64,000 nt of DNA from Amycolatopsis rifamycinica. GTDB lineage: Bacteria > Actinomycetota > Actinomycetes > Mycobacteriales > Pseudonocardiaceae. This document shows, piece after piece, positions 22,435-32,106 of the stretch (positions are counted from its first letter, which is position 1; each line of letters starts with the position of its first letter). The stretch covers positions 1-64,000 of the forward strand of contig NZ_JMQI01000024.1 in assembly GCF_000695625.1 (NCBI RefSeq), read 5' to 3'. The notes beneath the pieces were generated by a model. The model searched no databases. It saw nothing but the letters and a program-made list of their open reading frames with translations, and was not told where the DNA came from. The position numbers and the translations under genes were made by a program.

Positions 22435-25305
22435 GTGAGCCAGACAGTAGAGCGTCCCGAGCAGGCCTCCCCCGAGGCACCGGCCTGGTGGACCGCCGCT
22501 CGCCTTCCCGGCGAGAGCGGGGGTGACCGGCCTGGCTGGGCGGTGCTCGCGGACGGGGTGCTGGCTTCCCTGCCCGCCGAAGGTGACTGGCCCGCTCCTG
22601 TCGATGCCGATGACCACCGCGTCTTCCGCCACGCCGTGCTTCCCTTCCTCGCCGCCGCCCGGGCGCTGCTGCTCCGGCGTGAGCCCGCCGCGGAGCGCGT
22701 CTGGGCCGGGGTCGAAACCTGGCTCTGCGGGCAGCTCACCGCCCTCGCGGCCCGCACCTTCGTGCTGGAACTTCACTCCGCCAAGAAGGCCGGCCTGCTG
22801 CGCGGCGCCACCGGGCGGGACCGCTTCGTCGACTTCCTGCGCCTGCTCGGCAGCCGCGGCTGCCTCACCGACGTCCTGGGCCGCCACCCGGTGCTGGCCC
22901 GGCTGCTCGCCCAGACCTGCCTGCGCACCACCGACGCCGTCGCCGAGCTGCTCGGGCGGTTCGCCGCGGACCGGGCCGCCCTGCGCTCCGGGCTGCTGGC
23001 GGGCAGCGCCGCCGACCTGAGCGAGCTGACCCTCGGGGCGGGTGACGTGCACTCCGGCGGCCGGGCGGTCGCCGTGCTCGGGTTCGCCGACGGGCGGCAG
23101 CTGGTCTACAAGCCGCGGCCGCTGGGGCTGCTCGCGCGGTGGGGCGATCTGCTGCGGTGGTTCGCGCAGGCGCGGCCCGGGCTCGCGCCGCGGCCGGTGG
23201 GCGTGCTGGCCCGCGACGGCTACGGCTGGACCGAGTTCGTCCCCGCGCGGCCGTGCGCCGACCAGGCCGGCGTCGAGCTGTTCTACCGCCGCCAAGGCGC
23301 GCTGCTGGCCCTGCTCTACGCGCTCGACGCCACCGACATGCACTGCGAGAACCTCATCGCGTGCGGCGACCAGCCGATGCTGGTGGACGTCGAGACGCTG
23401 TTCCACCCCGCCTTCACCGCACTGACCCGCAACGGGCCCGACCCCGCCGCCGCCGCGCTGCACCGCTCGGTGGCGCGCACCGCGCTGCTGCCCACGTTGC
23501 TGCTCGGCGAGCACGGCGCGCTCGACGTCTCGGCGTTCGGCGGCGGCAACGGCGAGCAGAGCCCCGGCGAGGTGCCGCACTGGACCGGCGCCGGGACCGA
23601 CGACATGCGCCTGGCCCGCGGCCCGCGCCCCTACGCCGGCGGCGCGAACCGCCCGGTGCTCGCCGGGGCCGAGATCGACGCCGGGATGTACCGCCAGAGC
23701 CTGCTGAGCGGGTTCCGCGCCGCCTACGAATCCTTGGTCGACCGCCGGAACGAGCTGCTCGGTGGTGCACTGGCCGGGTTCGCGGGCGAGGAGATCCGCC
23801 TGGTGATGCGCCCGACACAGGTCTACGCGACGCTGCTGACCGACGCCACGCACCCGGCCCACCTCGCCGCGGGCCCCACCCGGCCCGAGGCGTTCGCCTC
23901 GCTCGCCGAAGACCACGGGAAGGCCCACCTGCCCGCGCTCGTGCCCCACGAGATCGCCGAGCTCTGCGACGGCGACGTGCCGGTGTTCACCGCCGCCGCG
24001 GGCTCGGTCGACGTCACCACCGGGACCGGCGCGGTGCTGCCCGGCCTGCTCGCCGCGAGCGGCCTCGCCCAGGCCCGCGCGAAGATCGCGCAGCTGTGCG
24101 CCGAAGACCTGCGCGAGCAGGAGTGGTTCGTGGAGGCCACGCTCGCCACCCGCCGCCCGGAGGTCCGCCACGGCGCGGGCACGCCGCTGCCCGGCGCGGT
24201 CGCCGCCGTCGTGCCCGACAGCCAGCACCTGCTCGCGCTGGCCTCCGCGATCGGCGACGACCTCGTCGCCCGCGCCGCCCACGACGACGTGCGGGCCAAC
24301 TGGGTCGGCCTGGAACTGCTCGACGGACGGCACTGGCTGGTGCTGCCGATGGGCGCCGGGCTCGCCGAGGGCTACTGCGGCACCGCGCTGTTCCTGGCCC
24401 AGCTGGGCGCGCTGACCGGCACTTCCCGCTACTCCGAACTGGCCGCGAAGGCCGTGCGCACGCTGCCGGTGCTCGTCGAGGTGCTCGCCGAGCACCCCGA
24501 ACTGGCGCGCGAAGTCGGCTCCGGCGGGTTCTTCGGCCTCGGCGGGATCTGTTACGCCCTCGCCCGGCTGGCCTCCCTTCTCGGGGACGGCTCCCTCGCC
24601 GCCTGCCTGCCCGCCGCGATCGCCGCGACGGCCGCCGCCGACGCGGCCGCGCCCGCCGGCGTCGGCGAAGGCACCGCGGGCGCCCTCGCGGCGATGCACG
24701 CCGTGCACGCGGAAAGCGGGCGGCCCGAAGCGGCCGCGCTGGCCGCCACGCTCGCCCGGCGGCTCGCCGCGGCCCCGCGCCCCACCGCCCCCGGCTTCCT
24801 CTGGGGCGCGGCCGGCGTCGACTGGGCGCTCGGCCGCGGCGGCCGGACCGCGGGGGAACCCCTGGACGGCGATCCGGACGGCGACCTGGGCTGGTGCTCG
24901 GGCCTGGCCGGGCGGGTCCTCGCCGCGGCCGCCGCTCCGGCGCAGGCCGGGCCACCGTCCGGCACCGCCGCCCGCGCGGCGGACGCGTTCTCGGCCGCGG
25001 TGGCCGCCCGGCCGCCGTCGACCGACCAATCGCTCTGCCACGGCGAACTCGGCACCTTGGAAACGCTCGTGGTGCTGGCCGGGCAGGGCCACGAACCGTC
25101 GGTCTCCGCGTTGCGGAGGGCGGCTTCGCGCCTCGTGGGCGCAGTGGAAGGGCACGGGCTCCAATGCGGTACTCCGCACGGAGTAGCGAGTCCCGGTCTG
25201 CTGACCGGAACCGGGGGTATCGGTTTCGGGTTGTTGCGGGTCGGTTTCGCCGAACAGGTTCCGTCGGTTCTGCTCCTCGAACCGTCGGAACGTCCCCGGA
25301 AATAA
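22435..25305 (+). CDS. lanM: Class II lanthipeptide synthetase (LanM)
   Basis: A 956-residue bifunctional enzyme of the LanM class. Residues about 130-560 are the DUF4135 dehydratase, with LVYKPRPL (about 226) and the kinase-like DMHCENLI and LVDVETLF (about 301-325) needed for Ser/Thr phosphorylation and elimination. Residues about 600-956 are the LanC-type cyclase, with glycine-rich repeats and zinc ligands in LGWCSGLAG (Cys about 821) and LCHGELG (Cys-His about 868). All three zinc ligands are present, so ring formation should be possible. The start is GTG 22435 without a clear ribosome-binding site. The candidate precursor follows 29 bp downstream. The substrate puzzle is that neither nearby peptide contains Cys. 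Confidence 0.9.
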   Translation: MSQTVERPEQASPEAPAWWTAARLPGESGGDRPGWAVLADGVLASLPAEGDWPAPVDADDHRVFRHAVLPFLAAARALLLRREPAAERVWAGVETWLCGQLTALAARTFVLELHSAKKAGLLRGATGRDRFVDFLRLLGSRGCLTDVLGRHPVLARLLAQTCLRTTDAVAELLGRFAADRAALRSGLLAGSAADLSELTLGAGDVHSGGRAVAVLGFADGRQLVYKPRPLGLLARWGDLLRWFAQARPGLAPRPVGVLARDGYGWTEFVPARPCADQAGVELFYRRQGALLALLYALDATDMHCENLIACGDQPMLVDVETLFHPAFTALTRNGPDPAAAALHRSVARTALLPTLLLGEHGALDVSAFGGGNGEQSPGEVPHWTGAGTDDMRLARGPRPYAGGANRPVLAGAEIDAGMYRQSLLSGFRAAYESLVDRRNELLGGALAGFAGEEIRLVMRPTQVYATLLTDATHPAHLAAGPTRPEAFASLAEDHGKAHLPALVPHEIAELCDGDVPVFTAAAGSVDVTTGTGAVLPGLLAASGLAQARAKIAQLCAEDLREQEWFVEATLATRRPEVRHGAGTPLPGAVAAVVPDSQHLLALASAIGDDLVARAAHDDVRANWVGLELLDGRHWLVLPMGAGLAEGYCGTALFLAQLGALTGTSRYSELAAKAVRTLPVLVEVLAEHPELAREVGSGGFFGLGGICYALARLASLLGDGSLAACLPAAIAATAAADAAAPAGVGEGTAGALAAMHAVHAESGRPEAAALAATLARRLAAAPRPTAPGFLWGAAGVDWALGRGGRTAGEPLDGDPDGDLGWCSGLAGRVLAAAAAPAQAGPPSGTAARAADAFSAAVAARPPSTDQSLCHGELGTLETLVVLAGQGHEPSVSALRRAASRLVGAVEGHGLQCGTPHGVASPGLLTGTGGIGFGLLRVGFAEQVPSVLLLEPSERPRK

Positions 25306-25334
25306 CCGCGAAACACCTCATCACGGGAGTGAAC

Positions 25335-25541
25335 ATGCGCAACGACACCAACGCCGGCGAATTCGACGCGACCCCCGCCGGCGCGGAGGCGGACAGCCCG
25401 CTCGGCGACGCCACGCCCGGTGCCAAGACGAAGATCGGTGTCCGGGCGGGGATTCTCGCCGGGCTGACCCTCGGCGTCGCCAGTGCCGCGGTGGTCACGA
25501 TGGACATCAGCACCGTGGTGAGCAACCACACGCACGCGTGA
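25335..25541 (+). CDS. Candidate LanM precursor peptide, cysteine-free
   Basis: A 68-residue peptide starting at ATG 25335 with GGGAG upstream, directly after lanM. The first 33 residues are acidic and leader-like (NDTNAGEFDATPAGAEAD, then GDATPG). The C-terminal half starts at KTKIGVRAGILAG, is hydrophobic and rich in Gly, Ala, Val and Thr, and ends SNHTHA. It has no Cys, so classical lanthionine rings are impossible. Available residues for LanM are the Thr and Ser in LTLGVAS, VVTMDIST and VVSNHT. It may be dehydrated without cyclisation, cross-linked in another way, or not be the true substrate. There is no GG-type cleavage motif, although the tricorn-like peptidase could process it. Confidence 0.65.
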   Translation: MRNDTNAGEFDATPAGAEADSPLGDATPGAKTKIGVRAGILAGLTLGVASAAVVTMDISTVVSNHTHA

Positions 25542-25640
25542 CGTGCTCGCGACGGCACAAAGCGTGACAACAACCCGGAGTTTGCCGTCCGAACAGTGGA
25601 ATCTCCACGCGAAGAACACCGAATTCGTGAGTCCGGTCTC

Positions 25641-25646
25641 TAAGGT
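25641..25646 (+). promoter_or_regulatory. -10 element for a leaderless LAL transcript
   Basis: TAAGGT at 25641-25646 ends six bases before the ATG of the LAL gene, the spacing typical of actinobacterial leaderless mRNAs. There is no ribosome-binding site in front of this ATG, which agrees. A matching -35 is not clear. Confidence 0.5.
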
Positions 25647-25652
25647 TGGCGC

Positions 25653-28589
25653 ATGCGCACCCGTGCCCCCGCTCTCGTCGGCCGAGGAACGGAGATCGAA
25701 GAGATCGGCCGGGTGTTGCAGGACGCTCGCCGCTCTTCGGGATCGGCCGTGTTCGTCACCGGGGAACCCGGGATCGGCAAGACCCGGCTGGCCGCCGAGG
25801 CGGTCGGCCACGCACTGGAGGCGGGACTGGTGGTGCTGCGCGGCCGCGGCAGCACGACCGGGCCCGCCGTGCCGTTCCGGGCGCTCACCGAAGCCCTGCT
25901 CTCCCTGGCCCGCACCGGCGGCCGCGAGCTCGTCGAACAGCTCGGGCCGTACCGGTCGGTGCTGGGCAGGCTGATCCCGGACTGGGCCGCCGGCGCCGAC
26001 ACCGCGGGCGACTCCTCGCTGGTGGTACTCGCCGAGGCGACCCTGCGGCTCACCGGCCTGGCCGGGGCGGGCCGCGGCTGCCTCTTCGTCGTCGACGACC
26101 TCCAGGACGCCGACGTGGAAACCCTCGCCGTGGTGGAGTACCTGGCCGCCAACGTCCGCACGCAGCCGGTGGTCGTGCTGGCCACGCTGCGCGCCGAACC
26201 CTCGCCCGCGCTCGAGGCGGCCCACGCCGTCACCCGGCGCGGCGAGGGTCTCCTCATGCCGCTGGACAGCCTCGGGCCCGCCGAGGTGCGGGACGTCGTG
26301 GCGTCTTCGCTCGGCGCCGAGCCGGGCCAGGTGTCCGCCGACGTGGCCGAGCGCCTGTTCGCCGACAGTGCGGGCAACCCCCTGGTCGTCGAGGAACTGC
26401 TGCACAGCATGGTGGCGGCGGGCGAGCTGGTGAACGGCGCGGCGGGCTGGCGGTTCACCGGCCACGGCCGCAGCGCCGTGCCCTCCACGCTCGTCACGAT
26501 CATCACCCGCCGCGCCGACCGCCTCGGCGAACGCGGCAAGCAGCTGCTCGCCATCGCCGCGGTGCTGGGCCGCCGGTTCCCGCTTTCGGTGGTGCAGCGG
26601 GTGAGCGAGCTGGACGACCACAGCCTGTTCGGCCACCTGCAGTCCGCCGTCGCCGCCCAGCTGCTCACCGCGGACGAGCGCGGCGAAGACTGGTACGCCT
26701 TCCGCCACCCGCTCACCGCCGAAGCGCTGCTGACCCTGCTCAACCCGGCCGAACGGGTGGCGCTGTCGGCGAAGGCGGCCGACGCCGTGGCCGAGCTGCA
26801 CCCCGACCTGCCGGGCGAGCTGTGCAGCCTGGCCGCGTCGCTGCGGCTGGGCGCCGGGGACCGCTGGGCCGCCGCCGACCTCTACCGCGAGGCCGCCCAG
26901 CGCGCACTGGGCGAAGGCGCGCCCGGATCGGCGATCGCCGTGCTGGAGCACGCCGTGAACCTGCTCGGCGACGACGCCGGCCGCGGTGGCGAACAGTCCG
27001 GCCGCTACCGGGACCTGCTGGAGCTGCTGCTGTTCGCGCTGGCGGAGGCGGGGCAGTTCGACCGGGCGGTGAAGGTCGCCCGCTCGCTGCGGCCCGCCGA
27101 CGGCCGTGACCCCGCGCGCCAGATCCGCGTGCACGTCCGCCTGGCGTGGGCGGCCCAGGTCGCCGGCCGCTGGGCGGAGGGCTTCGAGCAGGTCGCCGCG
27201 GCCCGGGCGCTGCTGCCCGGGACGGGGCTGGACGAGGAGGCGGTGGCGGTGGACGCCGTCGACGCGTACCTGTCGATGTCCGGCCCGGCCCCCGACCGCG
27301 TGCGCCGCAGCGAAGAGCTGGGCCGCCGCGCGGTCGCCGGCGCCGAGCGCATCGGCTCACCCTCGACGGCATGCCAGGCGCTCTACGCGGTCGGGTTCGT
27401 CGTGCGGGAACGGGACATGGCCGAGTCCGACGAGTGCTTCCGCCGGATGCTCGACAGCGCCGCCGAGCACGGGCTGACGAACTGGCGCAACTACGCGCTG
27501 GTCGGCCTCGGCGGCAACGCCTGGCTGGCGGAAGCGGACCCCTCCGGGCTGGAGACCGCGCGCGCCGAGGCGCTGCGCACCGGCGGGATCAGCCTGGCCT
27601 ACAACGCCGATGCCGTGCTGGGCCTGCACGCCGTGCTGTGCGGCCGGTTCGCCGAGGCCGAACAACGGCTCGACGCCTGCTACGCGGAGGCCTCGCGGAT
27701 CCAGCTGTACGCCGTCAGCCGGTACGTGCAGATGGCGCAGGCAGTGCTGGCGGGCCACCGCGGCGACCGCCGGGCGATGGAGACCGCCCTCGGCGACTTC
27801 CGGCGCGGCGGCGGTGACGCGGGCCCCGAGGCCCCACTGGCGCGCGGCCTGGCGCAGGTCTTCTGCTCGCTGCTGGAGGAGGACCGCGAGACCGCGCGCG
27901 CCGAGCTGGAGACGCTGGCCGCCGACCAGGCGCGACAGCAGAGCACCTTCCACCTCGCCGGCACCCACGGCCTGAAGCTGCTGCTCGACGTCATCGCCGG
28001 CGACGCGACCTGGGACGACCACCGGCGCGTCGCCGCCGGGGCCACCGGCGGGATGCGCTGGAACCGCCAGTTCGTGCTGCTGGCCGAGGCGGTGCTGCAC
28101 GGCCGCGACCACGCGCCCGACGCGGCCGCCGCGGCGATGCGGCGCGCGGCGCAGGCGGCCGCGCCGTTCGGCGTCGCCCGCCCGCTGGGCCTGCGCCTGA
28201 CCGCGGAGGCCGCCGTCGACGACGGCTGGGGCGAGCCCGCGGACTGGCTGCGCGAAGCCGAAAGCCGGTTCCACGGCGCGGACGTGATCCCGGTGGCCAG
28301 CGCGTGCCGCGCCCTGCTGCGCCGGGCCGGCGCGTCGGTGCAGCAGCGCCGCACGGGCACCGAGCGGGTGCCCGAAAGCCTGCGCGCGATCGGCGTCACC
28401 CTGCGGGAGTACGAGGTCTTCGAGCTGCTGGCGTTCCGGCTCAGCAACAAGGCGCTGGCGGCGCGCCTGCACATTTCCCCGCGCACGGTGGAAAAGCACG
28501 TGGCGGCCCTGCTGATGAAGACCTCGGTCCGCGACCGCGCCGAGCTGGCCCGGTTCGCGGCCGGGCATGCGTCGGCCTCGGAGGTCTGA
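25653..28589 (+). CDS. LAL-family (large ATP-binding LuxR-type) regulator
   Basis: A 978-residue transcription activator. The N-terminal AAA/NB-ARC-like ATPase shows Walker A GEPGIGKTRLA (about 39) and Walker B CLFVVDDLQDAD (about 148). A long helical middle with TPR-like character follows. The C-terminal LuxR HTH at about 908-970 contains FELLAFRLSNKALAARLHIS and RTVEKHVAALLMKT. LAL proteins are frequent activators of actinomycete biosynthetic clusters. It lies 111 bp after the candidate precursor in the same direction and has its own likely promoter, so it may control the LanM/GNAT operon. Codon use matches its neighbours. Confidence 0.92.
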   Translation: MRTRAPALVGRGTEIEEIGRVLQDARRSSGSAVFVTGEPGIGKTRLAAEAVGHALEAGLVVLRGRGSTTGPAVPFRALTEALLSLARTGGRELVEQLGPYRSVLGRLIPDWAAGADTAGDSSLVVLAEATLRLTGLAGAGRGCLFVVDDLQDADVETLAVVEYLAANVRTQPVVVLATLRAEPSPALEAAHAVTRRGEGLLMPLDSLGPAEVRDVVASSLGAEPGQVSADVAERLFADSAGNPLVVEELLHSMVAAGELVNGAAGWRFTGHGRSAVPSTLVTIITRRADRLGERGKQLLAIAAVLGRRFPLSVVQRVSELDDHSLFGHLQSAVAAQLLTADERGEDWYAFRHPLTAEALLTLLNPAERVALSAKAADAVAELHPDLPGELCSLAASLRLGAGDRWAAADLYREAAQRALGEGAPGSAIAVLEHAVNLLGDDAGRGGEQSGRYRDLLELLLFALAEAGQFDRAVKVARSLRPADGRDPARQIRVHVRLAWAAQVAGRWAEGFEQVAAARALLPGTGLDEEAVAVDAVDAYLSMSGPAPDRVRRSEELGRRAVAGAERIGSPSTACQALYAVGFVVRERDMAESDECFRRMLDSAAEHGLTNWRNYALVGLGGNAWLAEADPSGLETARAEALRTGGISLAYNADAVLGLHAVLCGRFAEAEQRLDACYAEASRIQLYAVSRYVQMAQAVLAGHRGDRRAMETALGDFRRGGGDAGPEAPLARGLAQVFCSLLEEDRETARAELETLAADQARQQSTFHLAGTHGLKLLLDVIAGDATWDDHRRVAAGATGGMRWNRQFVLLAEAVLHGRDHAPDAAAAAMRRAAQAAAPFGVARPLGLRLTAEAAVDDGWGEPADWLREAESRFHGADVIPVASACRALLRRAGASVQQRRTGTERVPESLRAIGVTLREYEVFELLAFRLSNKALAARLHISPRTVEKHVAALLMKTSVRDRAELARFAAGHASASEV

Positions 28590-28652
28590 CGGCGGACCGG
28601 TCGACGCGAAGCGGGCGCCGGCAGGGCGTCCTCCGTGGACGGATCAACGGGT

Positions 28653-28678
28653 GGCGCCGGCCCTCCCCTTCCGGCGCC
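28653..28678. terminator. Hairpin between convergent LAL and isomerase genes
   Basis: GGCGCCGG (28653-28660) and CCGGCGCC (28671-28678) form an 8-bp GC stem with a ten-base pyrimidine loop. It lies 63 bp after the LAL stop and about 100 bp before the end of the leftward catabolic operon. It has no U-tract. Confidence 0.4.
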
Positions 28679-28781
28679 CCGGACCCGCGTGGTGTGCGCC
28701 CCCGGTGCGGACACCACTACGGGTGCCGCGTACCGGGTGCACGCCGCCGTGGCCGCTTTGTCCTCGACGGAGGTCGCACTC

Positions 28782-29786
28782 TCACTTCTGGTTGCTGAAC
28801 GCGGCGTCGAAAGCCGCCGCCGGCTGGTCGAACAGGTGCTCGCGCAGGTACTTCACCGCCTCCGCCGCGCCGCGGAGCCGGTCCATCCCGGCGTCCTCCC
28901 ACTCCACCGAGATCGGACCGGAGTAGCCGATCGAGTTCAGCGCCCGGAAGCAGTCCTCCCACGGGACGTCGCCGTGGCCGACGGACACGAAGTCCCAGCC
29001 CCGGCGCGGGTCCGCCCAGGCCAGGTGCGAACCGAGCCGTCCGTTGCGGCCGTCGAAGCGCTTGCGGGTGTCCTTGCAGTCGACGTGGTAGATCCGGTCG
29101 GCGAAGTCGAGGATGAACCCCACCGGGTCGAGGTCCTGCCACACGAAGTGCGACGGGTCCCAGTTCAGCCCGAACGCCGGCCGGTGGTCGACGGCCTCCA
29201 GCGCGCGCTTGGTCGTCCAGTAGTCGTAGGCGATCTCCGAGGGGTGGACTTCGTGCGCGAACCGGACGCCGACCTCGTCGAAGACGTCCAGGATCGGGTG
29301 CCAGCGGCGGGCGAAGTCCGCGTAACCGTCATCGATGTCGTCGCGGGAGACCGGCGGGAACATCGCCACGTACTTCCAGATCTTCGACCCGGTGAAGCCG
29401 ATGACGGTGTCCACGCCGAGTTTCGCCGCCGCCCGCGCGGTGTCGGCCATTTCGGCCGCCGCGCGCTGCCGGACGCCTTCGGGTTCACCGTCGCCCCAGA
29501 CGCGGGACGGCAGGATGGCCTGGTGCCGGTGGTCGATCGGGTCGTCGCAGACGGCCTGGCCGACGAGGTGGTTCGAGATCGCCCACACCTTGAGGCCGTG
29601 CTCGGCGAGCAGCCGCAGCCGCCCGGGCACATAGTCCTCTTCGGACAGTGCGCGGTCCACCTCGAAGTGGTCGCCCGAGCAGGCGATCTCGAGCCCGTCG
29701 TAGCCCCATTCCGAAGCGAGCTTGCAGACCTCGGTGAACGGCAGGTCGGCCCACTGGCCGGTGAACAACGTGACGGGACGACTCAT
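28782..29786 (-). CDS. Sugar phosphate isomerase/epimerase, xylose isomerase-like TIM barrel
   Basis: A 334-residue member of the AP endonuclease 2/xylose isomerase-like family. Metal-ligand candidates are Glu in [13 protein letters not shown], Asp and His in [11 protein letters not shown], His/Asp in [10 protein letters not shown], and Glu in [10 protein letters not shown], the order usual for this barrel. It ends the leftward operon that begins with the ROK repressor and encodes a sugar ABC transporter and a Gfo/Idh dehydrogenase. Together they suggest uptake and oxidation/isomerisation of a polyol or sugar, for example an inositol-type substrate. The exact substrate is not readable. The start ATG overlaps a 26-codon micro-ORF. 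Confidence 0.88.
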   Translation of the reverse strand: MSRPVTLFTGQWADLPFTEVCKLASEWGYDGLEIACSGDHFEVDRALSEEDYVPGRLRLLAEHGLKVWAISNHLVGQAVCDDPIDHRHQAILPSRVWGDGEPEGVRQRAAAEMADTARAAAKLGVDTVIGFTGSKIWKYVAMFPPVSRDDIDDGYADFARRWHPILDVFDEVGVRFAHEVHPSEIAYDYWTTKRALEAVDHRPAFGLNWDPSHFVWQDLDPVGFILDFADRIYHVDCKDTRKRFDGRNGRLGSHLAWADPRRGWDFVSVGHGDVPWEDCFRALNSIGYSGPISVEWEDAGMDRLRGAAEAVKYLREHLFDQPAAAFDAAFSNQK

Positions 29787-29863
29787 GCGCTCACCTCGCT
29801 GACGCTCGGTGCGGCCTGAGCCGAAAGCGCAGTGTTGAATGATTCGTTCGCAAGCTCTCTCAT
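29783..29863 (-). CDS. 26-residue micro-ORF bridging two catabolic genes
   Basis: This frame starts at ATG 29863, overlapping the dehydrogenase stop (ATGA) behind GGAGGAGAC, and ends overlapping the isomerase ATG (ATGA). The product begins [16 protein letters not shown] and has no recognised domain. It is too short to annotate with confidence. Perfect coupling at both ends suggests that it is translated, if only to carry ribosomes across the 73-bp gap. Confidence 0.45.
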   Translation of the reverse strand: MRELANESFNTALSAQAAPSVSEVSA

Positions 29864-31005
29864 GTCTCCTCCACCGATGTCCATCGCGCTTGCGCGGCAG
29901 CGCTTTTCTCGACGGCGTCCAGCACCCGCTGGACGCGCAGGCCGTCGTCGAAGCTCGGCGCGGGGTCGGTGCCCGCGCCGATGGCGTCCAGGAGGTCGGC
30001 GACCTCGTGGGTGAACGTGTGCTCGTAGCCGAGCAGGTGGCCCGGCGGCCACCACGCGCCGACGTACGGGTGCTGCGGCTCGGTGACGAGGATGCGGCGG
30101 AACCCGGCCTCGGTGCCGGTGCCCTCGTACCACTGCAGTTCGTTCATCGCCTCGAAGTCGAACGCCAGGCTCGCCTTCGACCCGTTGACCTCCAGCCGCA
30201 TGGCGTTCTTGCGGCCCAGCGCGAACCGCGTCGCTTCGAAGGTCGCCACGGCGCCGCCGGACAGCCGGGCGAGGAACAACGCGGTGTCGTCGACGGTCAC
30301 CTCGTCCGTGCCGCCGTTCTCGGCCGGCCGCTGCTTGACGAAGGTGTTCGTCAGCGCCGAGACGCCGGTGATCACGTCCCCGGTGACGAACTGGGCGGCG
30401 TCGACGATGTGCGCGCCGAGGTCGCCGAGCGCTCCCGACCCGGCGGACTCGCGCCGGAGCCGCCAGGTCATCGGCGCCTGCGCGTCGGACAGCCAGTCCT
30501 GCAGGTACACCGACCGCACGTGCCGGATCTCGCCGAGCGCCCCGCTCGCCACGAGGTTCCTGGCGTGGGCGAGCGCGGGCACCCGGCGGTAGTTGAACGC
30601 GACCATGGCCCGGACCCCGCGTTCCCGGGCCCGGCGCGCCGCCTCGGCCATCGCTTCGGCCTCCGCGACCGAGTTGGCCAGGGGTTTCTCGCACAGCACG
30701 TGCTTCCCGGCTTCCAGGGCGGCGATCGCGATCTCCGCGTGGCTGTCCCCCGGCGTGCAGACGTCGACCAGGCCGACGTCGTCCCGGGTGACGAGCTTCC
30801 GCCAGTCCGTTTCGACGTCCTCCCAGCCGAACTTGGCGGCTGCGACACGGGCCCGGGTCTCGTCGCGGCCGCCGAGCACGGCGAGTCTGGGCACCAGCGG
30901 CGGGTCGAAGAACCGGTGCACGCTGCGCCAGGCGTGCGAATGCACCGCCCCCATGAACGCGTGGCCGACCATGCCGATCCCGATGGTTTCCCGTCCCGGG
31001 CTCAT
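29860..31005 (-). CDS. Gfo/Idh/MocA-family NAD(P)-dependent dehydrogenase
   Basis: A 381-residue oxidoreductase. The Rossmann start [18 protein letters not shown], the [20 protein letters not shown] stretch and the CEKPLANS motif (the catalytic Lys of the EKP signature) define the N-domain. [16 protein letters not shown] carries the conserved Asp/His of the C-domain. It should oxidise or reduce a cyclic polyol or sugar carbonyl. It lies between the ABC transporter genes and the isomerase gene in one operon, consistent with catabolism of the imported sugar. The ATG at 31005 is 29 bp after the binding-protein stop. Confidence 0.9.
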   Translation of the reverse strand: MSPGRETIGIGMVGHAFMGAVHSHAWRSVHRFFDPPLVPRLAVLGGRDETRARVAAAKFGWEDVETDWRKLVTRDDVGLVDVCTPGDSHAEIAIAALEAGKHVLCEKPLANSVAEAEAMAEAARRARERGVRAMVAFNYRRVPALAHARNLVASGALGEIRHVRSVYLQDWLSDAQAPMTWRLRRESAGSGALGDLGAHIVDAAQFVTGDVITGVSALTNTFVKQRPAENGGTDEVTVDDTALFLARLSGGAVATFEATRFALGRKNAMRLEVNGSKASLAFDFEAMNELQWYEGTGTEAGFRRILVTEPQHPYVGAWWPPGHLLGYEHTFTHEVADLLDAIGAGTDPAPSFDDGLRVQRVLDAVEKSAAAQARWTSVEET

Positions 31006-31034
31006 ACCCCTCCTTGAGTTCAGCTGAAGACTGG

Positions 31035-32090
31035 TCAGGAATCGAAGCCGACGTCAAGGTACTGGTCCACGTTCTCCTTGGTCACGACCGCCGAGTACGT
31101 GGTGATCTCGGCCGGGATGTCGTGCTCGGCCAGGTCGCCGATCCCCTTCTGCTGGCCGAGCAGCCGGGCGAGCGCGACCGCCGTCGAGGCCATCGACGGG
31201 CTGTAGAGCACGGTCGCCTTGATCGGCGACGAGTCGGCCTTGATCAGATTCATCATGTTCTTCGACCCCGCGCCGCCGACCATGACGAACTCCTTGCGGC
31301 CCGCGGTGTCGATGGCCGCGTTGACGCCGATGCCCTGGTCGTCGTCGTGGTTCCACAGGGCGTCCAGCTTGGGCGCGCCCTGGAGCAGGTTCGCGGTCTG
31401 CTGCTCCCCCGACTCCGAGGTGAACTGCGCCGACACGCGCGGCCCGACCTTGAACCCGGCGCGCCCCAGCGCGTCCTTGAAGCCCTTGCTGCGTTCCTGC
31501 GTCAGCGGCAGCGAGTCGATCCCGGCGACCTCGCCGATGATCGGGTTCGAGACGTTCTTCTTCTTGAGTTCCGCGGCGATGTAGTTGCCGGCGTTGACGC
31601 CCATCCGGTAGTTGTCGCCGCCGATCCACGTTCTATAGGCCAGCGGCGTGTCGAAGACGCGGTCGAGGTTGATCACCGGGATGCCGGCGTCCATCGCCTG
31701 CTGGCCGACCGCGGTGAGCGCCTTGCCGTCGAAGGGCAGGATCACCAGCACGTCGACCTTCGCGTTGATCAGCGTCTCCACCTGGGAGATCTGCTGGTTG
31801 ACGTCGTTGGTGCCCTCGGTGGCGGTGAACTTCACCTCGCTGAACTTCTGCGCCTGGGCCTTGGCGTTCTTCGTGATCGCCGCGATCCAGCCGTGGTCGG
31901 CGGCCGGCGCGGAGAAGCCGATGGTGATCGGCTTGCCCGGCTGGGCGTTGTTGCCCGCGTTGGCGACCGGCGCGTTCGACTCCGGGTTCGCGGGCGTGTT
32001 CGACGTGCAGCCGGCCAGCAGCGCGCCGGCGCCGACCGCGGCGCCGCCCAGCAGGAATCCCCGGCGGCCGAGGAAGGGTTGTTCGGTCAT
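31035..32090 (-). CDS. Sugar ABC transporter substrate-binding lipoprotein
   Basis: A 351-residue periplasmic-binding-protein-like protein of the RbsB/ribose type. The N-terminus has a twin-arginine motif (GRRGFLLGG) and a lipobox LAGC, so it is exported and anchored to the membrane as a lipoprotein. The mature part starts around KPITIGFSAPAADHGWIAA, with NLDRVFDTPLAYRTWIGGD at the ligand hinge. It pairs with the downstream-named permease and duplicated-cassette ATPase genes, all in one leftward operon. The specificity is probably a monosaccharide or polyol, not identified. Confidence 0.92.
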   Translation of the reverse strand: MTEQPFLGRRGFLLGGAAVGAGALLAGCTSNTPANPESNAPVANAGNNAQPGKPITIGFSAPAADHGWIAAITKNAKAQAQKFSEVKFTATEGTNDVNQQISQVETLINAKVDVLVILPFDGKALTAVGQQAMDAGIPVINLDRVFDTPLAYRTWIGGDNYRMGVNAGNYIAAELKKKNVSNPIIGEVAGIDSLPLTQERSKGFKDALGRAGFKVGPRVSAQFTSESGEQQTANLLQGAPKLDALWNHDDDQGIGVNAAIDTAGRKEFVMVGGAGSKNMMNLIKADSSPIKATVLYSPSMASTAVALARLLGQQKGIGDLAEHDIPAEITTYSAVVTKENVDQYLDVGFDS

Positions 32091-32106
32091 GACGGCCTCC
32101 TGGTGA

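Noticed and set aside
24552..27134. Leftward open frame of 860 codons across lanM, the precursor and the LAL gene
   Set aside because: It covers three well-supported + strand genes and has no family features.
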